The notes: generated by a model from the sequence alone, not told the origin. A stretch of DNA of 64,000 bases from Beverwykella pulmonaria (GCA_001599595.1 BCHH01000019.1:436411-500410); one strand, 5' to 3'; shown: positions 48,676-60,869, numbered from the stretch's first letter. Numbers and translations are program-made.

Positions 48676-49774
48676 TTAGACCTTTGATTTCTTCGGCGTC
48701 GGCACCTTCTCGTCTCCGTCGGTTTCCGCGTCTTCCATGGCCTCCTCTCCCATGTCCGTAATAAGCGCGTCTCGGCTTCGCTTGAGGCCCTTCATCTTCC
48801 GCGTCTGCATAGCACTGAGATCCTGCTTCCCAACATGGATCTTGCCGACCTTGTCGCCCATTATGTCTGTGTTGATGTTCTTCTTTGTCCTCTCCGTATT
48901 GCCCTTGGGCGTCTTCAGCGCCGCCTTCCACATGTCCGTATCCGCGAACTTCTCGCGTCCAACGCGGAAGTCGATGCGCGGGCCCATCTCTTCGACCTCA
49001 ACACGCGGCAGCTTCTGGCCGCTGCGCTTCGTCTTGATCAGGTAGAACCGAATGTGGATCTGCGGGGCTGGCTGTCCGTCCTCTTCTTCCTCGGCTGAAA
49101 TCGAGATCAGGTACTGCAGACCCGAGACGTCGACTTCGGGGGTGTCCTGGCCTTTGAAGAAGTCGAGAAGCAGAGATTTTGCGAGGGTGTACTTCGTCTG
49201 GTTTGGGTCCTCGAAGACTGTGCCGTGGAAGGCGATCAGAGGTTTGAGGCCGACGGCGGGCTTCTTGTTCTTGAACTGTTGGAGCTGTCGGAAGGTGTCG
49301 GGGTTGATGTACAGCTCCAGCATGTCGAGGATCTTGTAGTCGAACGTGCGGACGAATGTGAGGCAGTGCGGGCGCTTTTTCGAGTGCAGGGATAGGACAA
49401 GGAGGGAAGTGTCGTTTTTGAGGGCGAAGAATTCCAGAGCTAGCATTCGTCAGTATCTCCATTATTGTGCGAGCGTAGAGTGGATGGGGGGATCGTACAG
49501 GATGCATCGTCAAACGGGTGGACGTCATTCTTCTTTGTGAACTTCTCCATAAACGGCCGCTTTATGGCGGCGAGGTCGGCGACAGCGAGTTTGAGGATGT
49601 TGGACGTCTTCAGGCCGGCGAGGAAGAGCGTCACTTTGGGGTTTTCGTGTTGCTGCGGCGCACGCTTCTCCATGGCGCGCTTTGCGCGGGCATTTTTGGG
49701 TTTTCTAAGCTGGAATTAGCTCCACCCGACATGAATTGCTCGATGGGTGCATGTACATACGCTTGCTTCAACAT
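48676..49774 (-). CDS. RPF2: Ribosome production factor 2 (RPF2), Brix domain
   Basis: Nucleolar 60S assembly factor that with Rrs1 loads the 5S RNP onto pre-ribosomes. Exons are 49774-49761 (14 bases), 49704-49499 and 49439-48676; introns are 56 and 59 bases. The product has 327 residues and begins MLKQAKPKNARAKRAMEKRA, as in fungal Rpf2. The Brix domain spans roughly residues 30-240: TLFLAGLKTSNILKLAVADL, RPFMEKFTKKNDVHPFDDAS, FFALKNDTSLLVLSLHSKKR, RTFDYKILDMLELYI, and a conserved AVGLKPLIAFHG. The C-terminus is basic (KMKGLKRSRDA, PTPKKSKV), fitting nucleolar location. Head to head with the glutaredoxin gene, 313 bases apart. Confidence 0.93.
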
Positions 49775-50087
49775 GTTGACGTGCGGTTGTGGACGGCGAA
49801 CTTGGGTGAACAGCATCGCCAACTTTTTTTCCCCGAAGGATTGGTGGGCGGCTAAACCTCGGAAGAAAATGCTGAGTGGAGGGGCCGTGGTCGGCGGGGC
49901 ACAAGCACGTCAGGGCATTCAGTAATCACCACAAATTATCAGATCATCGCCGCGGAATTGCGTTATCCCAGCCTGCACTCTCATTAACACTCTCACTAGA
50001 ACTCTCCCCAGAGCTCTCACCAGAACGCTCACCAGCATCCGTTCGCCCCCGTTCTATAGCAGCCCACACACCCACCAGCATCACACT
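49775..50087. promoter_or_regulatory. Shared promoter region, RPF2 / GRX
   Basis: 313 bases between divergent starts. Contains three imperfect copies of an ACTCTC/GCTCTC-type pyrimidine word at 49976-50035 just ahead of the glutaredoxin ATG. No gene. Confidence 0.5.
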
Positions 50088-50993
50088 ATGGCAACCGTCC
50101 AGGAAATCCCCGAAGACAGCGCCTTCGCGCCCACCCTCTCCGCGCTTCCACCCTCCACCCTCGCCGTCATTTACTTCCACGCACCATGGGCCGCGCCCTG
50201 CAAGCAAATGTCGACCGTACTCTCCGCCCTCGCCAGCACATACCCCGCCGACGCGCCCCTCCGATTCCTCTCGCTCAACGCCGAAGAGCTGCCCGAGACT
50301 TCGGAGACGTACGACGTGACCGCTGTGCCCTACATCGTCCTCCAAAAAGACGGCAAGACGCTCGAAACCGTGTCGGGCTCCGACGCCGCCAAGGTCAGGG
50401 CAGCCGTGGAGAAGTACGCAGGCACAGGGAGCGGCGATGCCGCAAAGTCAAGTCTGCCGCCAGCACAGACGGTTACCAAGCCTCCGCAGTCTGCAGAGAG
50501 TGGCGCGAATGGATCGGCCGGTGCCAAGAATCTCGCAGCCTATGTGCCCTCGGGCGCCGATCCAAAGACCGCGCCCGAGTACACGGCAGGCGAGCCGACG
50601 AGCAAGGAAGAGCTGTTCAAGAGACTCGCAGATTTAGTCAAGGCTGCGCCGGTCATGCTGTTCATGAAGGGCACGCCGAGCGCCCCACAGTGCGGCTTCA
50701 GCAGACAGACGGTGAGCCTGCTGAGGGAGAAGGGTGTGCGTTATGGCTTCTTCAACATCTTGGCGGACGACGAGGTCAGGCAGGGCTTGAAGGAGTTTGC
50801 GGATTGGCCGACTTTCCCGCAGCTGTGGGTCGATGGGGAGTTGATTGGTGGACTGGATATCGTAAGTGCTTTGGGCTAATGGGGAGATAGATCAAGCTAA
50901 CATGGTTCGTAGGTCAAGGAAGAGTTTGAGAACGACGAGGAGTTCTTGAAGGATTACGTCGTAAAGGGTGTTCCGGCCGCGCCTTCAGCATAG
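50088..50993 (+). CDS. Monothiol glutaredoxin Grx3/Grx4 type
   Basis: Cytosolic/nuclear monothiol glutaredoxin of 284 residues that binds a [2Fe-2S] cluster and regulates iron homeostasis in fungi. Exons are 50088-50861 and 50913-50993, with an intron of 51 bases (GCTAAC branch). The N-terminal thioredoxin-like domain has AVIYFHAPWAAPCKQMSTVL, with a single Cys38 where thioredoxins have CxxC, and YDVTAVPYIVLQKDGK. After an Ala/Gly/Ser-rich linker the glutaredoxin domain has APVMLFMKGTPSAPQCGFSR with the CGFS active site (Cys202), then WPTFPQLWVDGELIGGLDIV. The architecture is that of yeast Grx3 and Grx4. Confidence 0.94.
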
Positions 50994-51811
50994 GGATAGA
51001 TAGCGGGCGGAGAATACCAAATGCGTGGAGGTACAGCGCTAGAATCATCGCTATACTCGAATATCCCTCTCGGCCCTTCGCGGAGGGGGGGGGGGGGGGT
51101 TGTTGATGAGCAGGTGAGAGACTCAGTCACGACACCGGCGATGAACTGAAACGATCAATTCAAAAGTGGGGGTTCCTGGACATCAATCTACATGGCAGAT
51201 TATGAATTAGAGGATATGAATGCAGGGAAGGCTGAAATAACATGGAATGAATACCACCTGAATCACAATAGTGCACGTCATTCGTGTCCGCTTTCCGTGT
51301 GTTCCACACCTCGTTGGCCAAAATTTCCCTTGGTCCACCAAATCTTACGCACCTCAATCCAACTACATACCAGCTTCCTCGATGGCATAATCTCTCGGGA
51401 GCTCCATCTCATCTCATCAGTCATCCCCGTCTATTTAAGTCCCTCTTCCCTGGCCTCTCAAACAGAAGTCTCAAAGTCCCTGGATTGAATGACGAAGTGC
51501 TCAGAGCCCCTTGACCATTCACAAGAAAGAAGTAGCGAAGGCGGAGAGGCGAACGAACGAACTCCTTATTTCCTTAGTGGGCCCAAGAAGTTGAAAAGCA
51601 TTTGCTAAAAACTATTCCGTATGGATATGATGTCTTTCCATGGCTCAGCGCCTGAAGCTAAGAATTATTTATGATACGTTCACCTTGCTAAATTTCATGC
51701 AATATGCCTAGTACAAGTTACACCTTTGAGGCCAACATCAGAAACCCTCGCTACTCTGCTTTCAGTATATGGATCGCTCTCTTCATCTCGATACTTTCGA
51801 TACACCTGATT
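50994..51811. other. Convergent intergenic region
   Basis: Between the glutaredoxin and PEBP gene ends. Contains a run of 15 G at 51085-51099 in the likely 3' untranslated part of the glutaredoxin gene. No gene is supported. Confidence 0.5.
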
Positions 51812-52630
51812 TCACTGCTTCTTGTTCTGCGAATACATGAAATTCGCGCCAACAGGAACCAACTCATTCTCCTTAGCCCACTCCCTGACACCGCCTCTCT
51901 CTTCTCCAGTCCCCCAATGCTGTCGATCTTTCGGCTTCGTCAGTTGAAGTGGCTCTGTTGTTCCATTCTTCGGCGCAAAGACGAGGAACACATATCTGTG
52001 TTTACCTGTCTTGGGTGGTGGGCCAGGCGGCTTCCATTCCATGACTTCATCCAATCCCTTGAATGTTTTGTCACCTTCTTCTACGTGGAAGGAGATTGGA
52101 AGGAGGGAGTATGTTCTCTGGGATAAGGTAATGTTGGCGGCAATCCAGTGGCACATCTCGGACCATTTGGGGTTGTCACGAGATGGGGCGTCGGGGTCGG
52201 TCAGAGTAACGACATAGATCATTTTGGAGGTGACGTGGCCATATAGACTGGGTTCTTCATGTAGAGTTATCGAGGGTTGGTCTTGAACGTGCTTTGGCTT
52301 GATCGTGTTTCCGAGCTTGACTTCCTTTTTAGGCCAAGATACGGAGAGGGTAAGTGAGGGGAGGAAGTCGTTAATGACTGTTATTCTATTAGGTATGACC
52401 TCTGACTAAAACATAAGAATATGTAATACCTGTCGGAATTATCTCGGCTTTCTTGAGCCTTTTTGAATTAGTCTAAGACTCAGACTCTTTGTACGAAGTA
52501 CATACTCAGCTCGGACTACTTGCACATTTTTGGACACCCGATTCAGAAGCGGTGTCTGTTCTGTCGGGAGAGCAATTACTGTCCGGAGAAGTTGAACCAA
52601 TTGCACGGAGAGAAGGGCTTGGAGCAACAT
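51812..52630 (-). CDS. Secreted PEBP-family protein
   Basis: Phosphatidylethanolamine-binding protein family member of 239 residues. Exons are 52630-52506, 52458-52430 and 52377-51812; introns are 47 and 52 bases and all joins keep frame. The N-terminus MLLQALLSVQLVQLLRTVIA is a likely signal peptide, so the protein is probably secreted or vacuolar, unlike cytosolic yeast Tfs1. PEBP features: LKKAEIIPTVINDFLPSLTL, the core YVVTLTDPDAPSRDNPKWSE (DPDAPSR motif), CHWIAAN, and GKHRYVFLVFAPKNG. PEBP proteins bind anionic ligands and some inhibit carboxypeptidase Y. It stands head to head with an S12 hydrolase, 550 bases apart. Confidence 0.87.
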
Positions 52631-53180
52631 TGTCGCAGCAGGCTTGTCAATTAGGATCGCAAAGTGGCTTGTAAGTAGTGTCCGTGTAAGTTTAGCCCAT
52701 AATATACCAAGTATGCGTAGCTTCAATTGAGGGATTAATAGAAATGTGGAGCTGGATTTGGTCGCGTATGCTTCGTTACATTTCATGAGGCACTGATGCC
52801 TCATTGCGCAGATCTCATTACGCGATCTAATTGGACGAAATATCCTACACATTGCGCCGTCGCCATTGTGTCGATTCACTCTCGACATAATAGTAAATGG
52901 AAACATGGTTGAAAATTGAAAAAGAGGTGTTTTCGCGCCGTAGGTGAGTCATGGTCTACAACACCTGAGAATTGTGAATCTGACTAAGATGATCACCATC
53001 AGCTATGTGGAGCACGCCCTTATGATACGAAGAGGGCGGTTCCGGTGAGCACGTCTGAGTCCAAGAACAAAAATTTTGTGCACTCAAGCTGAGCATAAAA
53101 GGAGTTACTGCCACAATTGCTAGGGGTTGAACAAACTGCCCAGGATCCTCTAATCCAATTGCAATTATTCTACCTTCAAC
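52631..53180. promoter_or_regulatory. Divergent promoter region, PEBP / S12 hydrolase
   Basis: 550 bases between the two starts. Overlapping frames on the minus strand extend the PEBP frame upstream, but the signal peptide at 52630 marks the better start. No gene is supported. Confidence 0.45.
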
Positions 53181-54766
53181 ATGGCTCATACCACGGTTGA
53201 GTTTGATCGACTGGTGCAAGAAATGCTGAAGGAGTGGAATGTGCCCGGATTTGCTATTGCTGTGATTCAGGGAGAAGAAATACATGCAAAGGTAAATCAT
53301 AAAACTCTTGCTCTTTCTTTGAAATGGCTCACGAATTTAGGGTTATGGTCTCGCACGGTTTCCGAACGAGAAAGTAGATGCTGATACTCTTTTCGACTGC
53401 GCCAGCACATCCAAGTCTTTCACTTCCGCAGCCGTTGCACTGCTTGTACAGGATGACGACAAGTATCCTGACGTGCACTGGACAACGCCAGTGTCGAAGC
53501 TCCTGCCTGACGACTTCGTTCTCGCAGATCCACTGCATACAGAGAATGTAACAATTGAAGACATCCTGAGTCATCGGAGTGGAATGCCACGGTGTGTGTT
53601 CTTCCTCTTCTGTATGGATTTTCATTAATGGGATTAGACATGACGAGTCATACCTGGGAATTCGTGCAACGACTCCAGATACTGCAAAGTCAATAACGCG
53701 GAATCTTCGAAACTTGACTCTGAGTCGACCGCTGCGAACCGAGTATCAGTATTGCAACATAATGTATACTGCAGCCAGCTACATGGTCGAAGCCCTGAGC
53801 GGCGAGCCCTACGCCGAGTTCCTGAAGAGCAGATTCTGGGATCAGCTACACATGTCTAACACCTACCATGATCTGAGTGGAATTCAGTCTGGAAATGCCA
53901 CTGAGCGACTAGCGCAGGGATATCATTGGAGCGAGAAGGCTAAGCGCTTTAAAGACGTTCCGGTTTATGAGCAGCCTGAAGGACAAGGGGCCGGTTCGAT
54001 ATACAGCAGCGTGAATGACTATGCGAAGTGGATTCGGGCGATGATCAAACGCGCAGAGCCATTGACCCAGGACGCGCACAAGGAATTGATAAAGCCGCGG
54101 ACCATCATTCATCCAGACGACAACGATATGCTGCCATTCTACGGCCAGTCACTGTACGCCATGGGATGGGTTATTGAAAGCTACCGCGGCCATAAGGTGG
54201 TTGGACACGATGGCTGCGTGCCTGGATTCCCGAGCTTGATGCGATATCTGCCAGAGAAAGAATGGGGTGTTGTTATCTTTGGGAACTCCGATGAGGCTGG
54301 CTATCTCGAGGAAATCCTATTTTCACACTTACTGGATGATCTCTTGAAGGTCCCAGTGGCAGAGAGGGTTGACTGGCCTGCTTTCCACCGGGCAAGATAC
54401 GAGAAGTCCAAGGAAGAGGATGATGGAGATCTACCAGTGCCACCAGATCCACCTTTACCAATGAGCGTGCCACTTTCGCAGCTCGCTGGGAAGTACAACA
54501 ATGCGGGGTATCATGATCTCGTGCTCGAAATGAACGACGGAAAGCTTCAAGCAGACTGTGCAGACAGGTGCTTCGGCTTCATCATCACTTTTCAGCATGT
54601 TTCTCAGGATGTTTTCATCGCCGAGGTGCGAGATGTTTTGGATGATAATGTGAGCAAATTACGTGCAGAGTTTAGGTTCGATGATGAAAGGAAGGTTTCT
54701 TCTTTGGGTGTGGCATTTATAGAGGAGATGAAGAACGAAATGGTCTGGTTTGCAAGAGTCGAGTAA
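53181..54766 (+). CDS. Beta-lactamase-fold (S12) serine hydrolase
   Basis: Penicillin-binding-protein-like serine hydrolase of 496 residues. Such fungal proteins act as esterases, transesterases or D-amino-acid hydrolases, sometimes in secondary metabolism. Exons are 53181-53291, 53341-53591 and 53638-54766; introns are 49 and 46 bases. The N-terminus has WNVPGFAIAVIQG. The catalytic SxxK is in CASTSKSFTSAAV (Ser59, Lys62), the YxN motif in TEYQYCNIMYTAA (Tyr159), and the third motif is HDG in VVGHDGCVPGFPS (His311). A C-terminal domain of about 110 residues (LAGKYNNAGYHDLVLEM onward) resembles the DUF3471-type domain often fused to this family. No signal peptide is seen. Confidence 0.87.
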
Positions 54767-55391
54767 AGCCTAGATCAAACATCAGAGGTTCTCTATATTA
54801 TACACAGTCGTTGCTTTTCTTTTGATAGTGATTACTGTTACTCAAACATCACAGTGTCAGCTTTATGAGTCAGCATGTTTATCCTCAGACGGAAAATTCG
54901 CGAGAGAATCCCTACTGTCTTTTATTCAACCGGTGAACCTTTCAACCGTAACACCTAGTCTGGAGGAGGTCTGCTCTTATCGAAACGCATGTCAGAGAAC
55001 CACATCAGCCTTGTTCCCATCAAAAAGGGCAGGCAAGCGAGCTAGACCCTGATAGCAACTCAACAACCATTTCAGCTTAAAGCGCCGTGACGGAGTATAT
55101 TTATTGGAGACTTTATTATTAATTATTCTCAAAGCACAGGTCCGTCTTTTCAATGGTTGGTCGTAGGCAGCAGTTCGTATCGACTTCGCCGCAATCTATT
55201 CCTGCTACACAATGATCTCTTTTAACATTGAATACTATCAACTAAGGCATCAGCATTCTCGCCAATACTCTAGGATCGTGGAACAATGGAACAAAGTGGA
55301 ATATAAAAGGCATAGGTTTCGTTGCAAAATAATGAACACAGACAAGGTTTGCAATCATCTCACAGACTTTCAACAGCCTTCTAAACACAAT
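54767..55391. other. Intergenic, upstream of the LysM gene
   Basis: No supported gene. It contains the promoter of the LysM gene, including the TATA candidate listed separately. Confidence 0.5.
55302..55308 (+). promoter_or_regulatory. TATA box candidate for the LysM gene
   Basis: TATAAAA lies 84 bases ahead of the ATG at 55392, a normal distance for a short leader. Confidence 0.5.
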
Positions 55392-56053
55392 ATGCGTTTC
55401 CAAACTCTCCTCGCGATGCTAAGTGCTGCTAGTCTCGCAGTTGCTTTCAGAGTTCCACGGCAGGCCTCCACTGCCCCAGATCCCCATCAGCCAAACATCA
55501 TCTCAACATGTATATTTCTCATCCTATTACAACAGCTTAACTTTGGTTCGTACTAACATCCTCGAGGTACCTCATACTACCGCGTTGGCCAAGGAGATTA
55601 CTGCTTTGCAATCATGCAGCAATTCGGTAACTTCACGCTCGATGAATTCTACGCTTGGAACCCCGATGTTGGCCCTGGGTGCTTGAATTTGCCTTTGAAT
55701 TACTATGTCTGCATCAATGCACCTATCCCACCTACTACAACCATAAAGACTACTACGGCCAGTTCGACGAAGACATCGGCAATCCCGACTTCGACTTGTC
55801 CGGCGGATCCAACGCCGCTCCAACCTGGAACGATCTCTTGCTGTAAGCTTTGTCCTCCAAGTTCTGTATCATGTTTGTGCTGACATGGGTGGTAACAGGC
55901 AAGACGTATTACAAAGTCGTCAAGAATGATTCTTGCATTGGAGTGGAAAACAAATTCAAGATATCGGACGCAGATTTCAGGAAATGGAATTCAGGCATCG
56001 ATAAGGATTGTTTCAACCTACGGGAGGCTTTCTATGTTTGCGTTGGGAAATGA
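55392..56053 (+). CDS. Secreted two-LysM protein (LysM effector type)
   Basis: Secreted chitin-binding protein of 182 residues. Exons are 55392-55509, 55567-55842 and 55899-56053; introns are 57 and 56 bases, the first with a TACTAAC branch. The signal peptide is FQTLLAMLSAASLAVAF. LysM 1 covers SYYRVGQGDYCFAIMQQFGN, then LDEFYAWNPDVGPGC and YYVCINAP. A Thr/Ser-rich linker follows (PTTTIKTTTASSTKTSAIPT). LysM 2 covers KTYYKVVKNDSC, then DADFRKWNSGIDKDC and FYVCVGK at the very end. Cys are paired as in fungal LysM domains. In plant-associated fungi such proteins bind chitin oligomers at the host interface; here only the domain content is shown, not the role. It sits in a gene-poor stretch. Confidence 0.88.
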
Positions 56054-58235
56054 GAGTATGAAGAAGTACGCACTTCTCAGTTCTGAATTTTCGAGTTGAA
56101 AATGGCCATTGGCTACTAGATACTGTACTGAGTAGTCGTTCATTTCGTAGTCCACTCAGTTCCTACACGTCTTTGTTACAACTTTAATTTCCTTTAATCT
56201 GGAACTGTATCGACAGTCATGTATGCGCTGGGCTTTTGCCATTGAGGGCAATTGGAAAAGTTTGAGGGAAGGGAGAGTAATTGTACAAGGATTTCCCCGA
56301 GGCTGATCCTTCCTAAGACGTATATAGTCATTTAGGAACTTTGGTGATCATTTTCCCTCGTATTTTCAATTTCGCCATGTCAATCCCACCAGTGTATTTC
56401 CTCCCGACTTATACACTCCTTGAAGTATCGGATTCGAAATCTTGTAGGTTCCAAGGAATTCGGTAAGCAGACCTGGCTGCCTGTTGCCGCCTCCAGTTGC
56501 ATGAATTTTGAACGACTTAGTATATGCATAGAGACTGGATGATAGAAGCGGGATGTACACACTATGCACAAGCGACGAAGGAATAATCTCCGATTGGGAG
56601 TGCCTCACGACTACTCACTTCAGAGCGCCACCATGTGTCGTTGTCTTTTGTACGAAAGCAGGGGTGAAAACAGTACGACTCCCACCGAAGGGGTGAGTGT
56701 CTTGTGGCCCTGGCGAATGAATGGCCATTATTTGTATACAGCATTATTATAAACAATTTTGATGAAACCTCGCTGTCTGAACCAGTGAAGATTCTAGAGA
56801 GGTGGGAAGGACCGTACATATCCAGGCGCTCACAAGACTGCAGACAATAGCTAGAGACCGAATCAAAAGCGTCATCTTTCAATCGTGGGCTATGATAAGC
56901 TGGTGTGAGTGTATCTGATACGTAGGAAATCCTTTAACATTTAGAATTCCCAAGGACACGTTTATTGGATCAACGCCCACTGATGAAGGCCTCAAGATGT
57001 GCGTTTGATGTATCTATTTTTCAGTAGGAGAAGCGATTGGTTTAACCAGAATTATGTAAATGGTTTAAGGCGTTCCACATGTGACACTCTCGCACTCACA
57101 GTTAGAATTGCATAAACGCGCCCATCTGACTCTTAACACTTGTATTCGCAAGAAACACGGGGAACACTACTTCTCCACACGAGCAGAAGAAGTATGACGG
57201 TGAGAGGCTACGCTGAGAGCCCTAACTATGTAAGTGGGGAATTTTCCTGCGGTAAGACTTTATGTGATATTTTAATCTATAGTAGTCTTTTTAAGCATCG
57301 CCACTGGCTTTTCATGGCATGGTTGTCCTCTAGGTAAGAGTCTGACGCCGATTCATGAAAGGGAAAGGCCGACCAAGACCCTTATTAAACGAGCTCTTAA
57401 CCATATTGCATTGACTTGAATATTTTGCCAGTACTTTACAAATGAGAAGACTTAGAGCAAGTAACGCTAAGAAAACTGTAATGAAAAATAGACCTTGGGG
57501 AGAAAAAGGAGAGAGTATACTATACTAACCACGCAGTCTTACCTCCGACGAGAATGACAGGGGTCTGTCAGGAGGATCTCTACACAGTAGGAGGGTGTAA
57601 AAGCTTTGCTGATAGACACAGCAGGATTAAGTAGTGTAGAGTTCATCCTGTTGTCTTCGTTCTGTATCTATATACCATCCACGTTATTCTCCTTGGATGG
57701 AATCTTGCAATGAAGATGCAACGCTGTCAGGGCTAAACACTCGTTCCGCATCATTACGAATGGAGCGCTGCGAACTGCTTTGAACGCCTGAGCTCTGGCA
57801 CCTAGCGGCGACACGAGCAAGGGTGTGCCTGCACGTGCAACGACGGCTGGCATCTCCTTTATGCGAAAGACTGAGAGGCGAACGAGAAAGGAAATTAAGG
57901 AGACTGAGGCGAGCGATAAGGAGGCACAATGTGGCTAAAGTGGCTAGTGATCCGCACGTGACTAGCCATGCAGACTAGCGCGACCTTTTTCCATGGCAGG
58001 TTGGCTCGTGAATGTTATGACGACTTTTCGCATCTCGACAACCGTCTCTCACGCCCGCGCCAGGAACCAGCCACGTATTGCTTCTCGCCCATCTATCCTG
58101 CCTCCTATACATCTCTGTCGCCACCACTCAGTGGAGGCACCCACCACGACGCCCTACGACCGCGTTCTGCCCTTCCGAGGACGGGCCTAGTCTTTCAGGA
58201 GCACTACATCACATAGCTTTGCCAGCGTCGTCGCG
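56054..58235. other. 2.2 kb without a supported gene
   Basis: No recognisable gene on either strand. 56900-57660 is AT-rich. The last 300 bases are GC-richer and hold the promoter and leader of the dynamin gene. Short frames here have no family features. Confidence 0.45.
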
Positions 58236-60869
58236 ATGGCCGCGCTGGGAGAGGAGCTGCTCAGCATCGTCAATCGATTGCAGGATCTTGTCTTCAACAC
58301 CATCGGAAATGACTCTCTAGACCTGCCGCAGATTGTATGCTTTTCCCCACTCGCGGCCGAAGGGCACAAAGGATGAAGGCGAATGCTAACACGCGACCAG
58401 GTCGTAGTCGGTTCCCAATCCTCAGGAAAGTCGTCCGTACTCGAGAATATTGTCGGCAGAGACTTCCTTCCCCGCGGCAGTGGCATCGTCACACGGCGAC
58501 CTCTCATTCTCCAATTGATCAATCTCCCGAGTGAACGCGACGACAAGCCCGAGCATGACGAAGTCCATATCCCGCACACGCCTGCGAGTGTAGCGGGCCA
58601 GCAGCAGGAATGGGCCGAGTTTCTCCACATCCCAGGACGCCGCTTCTACGACTTCGCCGAGGTTAGACGTGAAATCGAAAATGAGACTTCGAGAATAGCA
58701 GGAAACAACAAGGGCATCAATCGACAGCCCATCAATCTCAAGATCTACTCTCCGCATGTCCTCAGCTTGACGCTGGTCGATCTCCCCGGTCTGACCAAGG
58801 TGGGTGGCGCAAAATATTTTACCTAGGGAAAAGGCTAACCTCTGTCTGCAGGTGCCCATCGGCGACCAGCCCGGCGACATCGAGAAGCAAACACGGAACC
58901 TCATCTCCGAGTACATCGCGAAGCCGAACAGCGTCATTCTTGCCGTCTCCCCAGCCAATGTCGACCTTGTCAACTCGGAAGCCCTCAAACTCGCCAGGCA
59001 TGTGGACCCTATGGGCCGGAGGACAATCGGCGTGCTCACAAAGCTGGATCTTATGGATCATGGGACAAATGCTCTGGATATTCTCTCTGGGCGTGTGTAC
59101 CCTCTGAAGTTGGGCTTCATCGGCATCGTGAATCGATCGCAACATGATATCCAGCAGAACAAGTCCTTGTCCGATGCTTTGGAAGCCGAGCGCGAGTTCT
59201 TTAGGACTCACCAAGCTTACCGGAATATGGCGAATCGATGTGGAACACAGTTCCTCGCCAAGAGCCTCAATCATACACTCATGGCCCATATTCGGGACAG
59301 GTTACCCGACATCAAGGCGCGATTAAACACTTTGATGGGACAGACACAGCAAGAGCTAGCCAGCTATGGGGATGTTGCTTTCACAGGAAAAGAGCACCGC
59401 GGGTCACTCATATTGCAACTAATGACCCGGTTTGCCTCCTCGTTCATCTCATCCATCGACGGTACCTCGGCAGAAATTTCAACAAAGGAATTGTGTGGTG
59501 GAGCACGAATTTATTACATTTTCAACTCGGTATTTGGAAACTCTCTGGAACAGGTTGACCCCACCCAGAACCTCTCCGTGCTCGACATCCGGACAGCGAT
59601 TCGAAATTCCACTGGTCCTCGTCCCAGCTTGTTTGTCCCGGAACTGGCATTTGACCTCCTCGTGAAGCCTCAGATCAAGCTTCTGGAGATTCCGAGTCAG
59701 CGATGCGTCGAGCTTGTCTATGAGGAACTCATTAAGATATGCCACACTTGCGGGTCCACGGAGTTGAGCAGGTATCCCCGTCTCCAAGGCAAGCTTATCG
59801 AAGTCGTCTCCGACCTTCTTCGGGAACAACTGGGGCCATGTGCTGCGTACGTCGCATCATTAATCGACATTCAACGAGCATACATCAACACGAATCATCC
59901 CAACTTCCTTGGTGCCGCTGCCGCTATGTCGTCGGTCATCAACGACAAGGAACAAAGGGAAAAGCAAATTGCGCAGGAAGCAGAGCGAAAGAAGCGCGAG
60001 AAGCGGAGACTGAAGGAAATCAACGTCAACGGGGCCAACGGTACAGACACGCCCGAAGGCGAAGAGGAAAATGAAGGTCCTTTGGCAGGAAAGCCTCTTC
60101 CACTGCGCAAACACCAGAGCCAAACAAGCCGTAGTATGTCGCCAGCGGTTGGGCGCTTATTGAACGGATCTCAAAACCTTTCAGGGGCCCTGAACGGCCA
60201 CCGAACACGATCACCACCGCCTAGCGGGGGTAGCTTCGGCGGATCTGCACCCGGAAAGGACAGCTTCTTGAACTACTTCTTCGGAAAAGAAGGTAGTATA
60301 GCTGCCACTTCTCCAACGATCGATAATCGGCCAGGGAGTCGACACGTCAGCCAGAACGTCGAGCCCACCTTTGCGCAGAGTATTCGACGAGGCGATACTA
60401 GACAGCCCATACACGTCTTGGAAATGATGCCAGATGACTTTGACATTGCCAGCCCAGTTAAAGACACCTTTAGAGACAACTCCTTCGATGGAGGCTTCGT
60501 AAGTCTCATAGTACATCTTTCTCAGCACTATCCAAACTAACCAAAACCCAGCCATCGGACGCCGACGCCGGCCCGGCTCTCACCGAACGCGAAGCTCTAG
60601 AAACAGAGTTAATTCGCCGTCTTATCTCGTCCTACTTCAACATTGTCCGCGAAACCGTCGCAGACCAAGTCCCCAAAGCCGTTATGCACTTGCTTGTTAA
60701 CCATTCTAAAGACGTGGTGCAGAACCGGCTGGTTAGCAAACTGTACAAAGAGGACATGTTCACAGAACTACTGTATGAGGACGATACCATTAAGGCCGAG
60801 CGGGAGAAGTGCGAGAAGCTGCTTGCTACGTACAAAGAGGCAGCGAAGATTGTGGGAGAGGTGCTATAA
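58236..60869 (+). CDS. DNM1: Dynamin-related GTPase Dnm1
   Basis: Large GTPase of 820 residues that assembles on mitochondria and peroxisomes and constricts them during fission. Exons are 58236-58334, 58401-58799, 58852-60498 and 60552-60869; introns are 66, 52 and 53 bases. GTPase motifs: P-loop [20 protein letters not shown], switch region [17 protein letters not shown], and [12 protein letters not shown]. The middle domain has RASL-like [20 protein letters not shown] and [20 protein letters not shown], as in Dnm1. A variable insert B (Ser/Pro/Gly-rich, residues about 560-720) follows, and the GTPase effector domain lies at the C-terminus ([20 protein letters not shown]). The segment [18 protein letters not shown] supports Dnm1 rather than Vps1. 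Confidence 0.94.

Noticed and set aside
50186..50890. 234-codon frame inside the glutaredoxin gene
   Set aside because: Arg-rich shadow in the +2 frame; the true frame has the CGFS and thioredoxin-like motifs.
52439..52906. PEBP start at the upstream in-frame ATG (52906)
   Set aside because: The extra 92 residues look non-coding; the ATG at 52630 begins a proper signal peptide.
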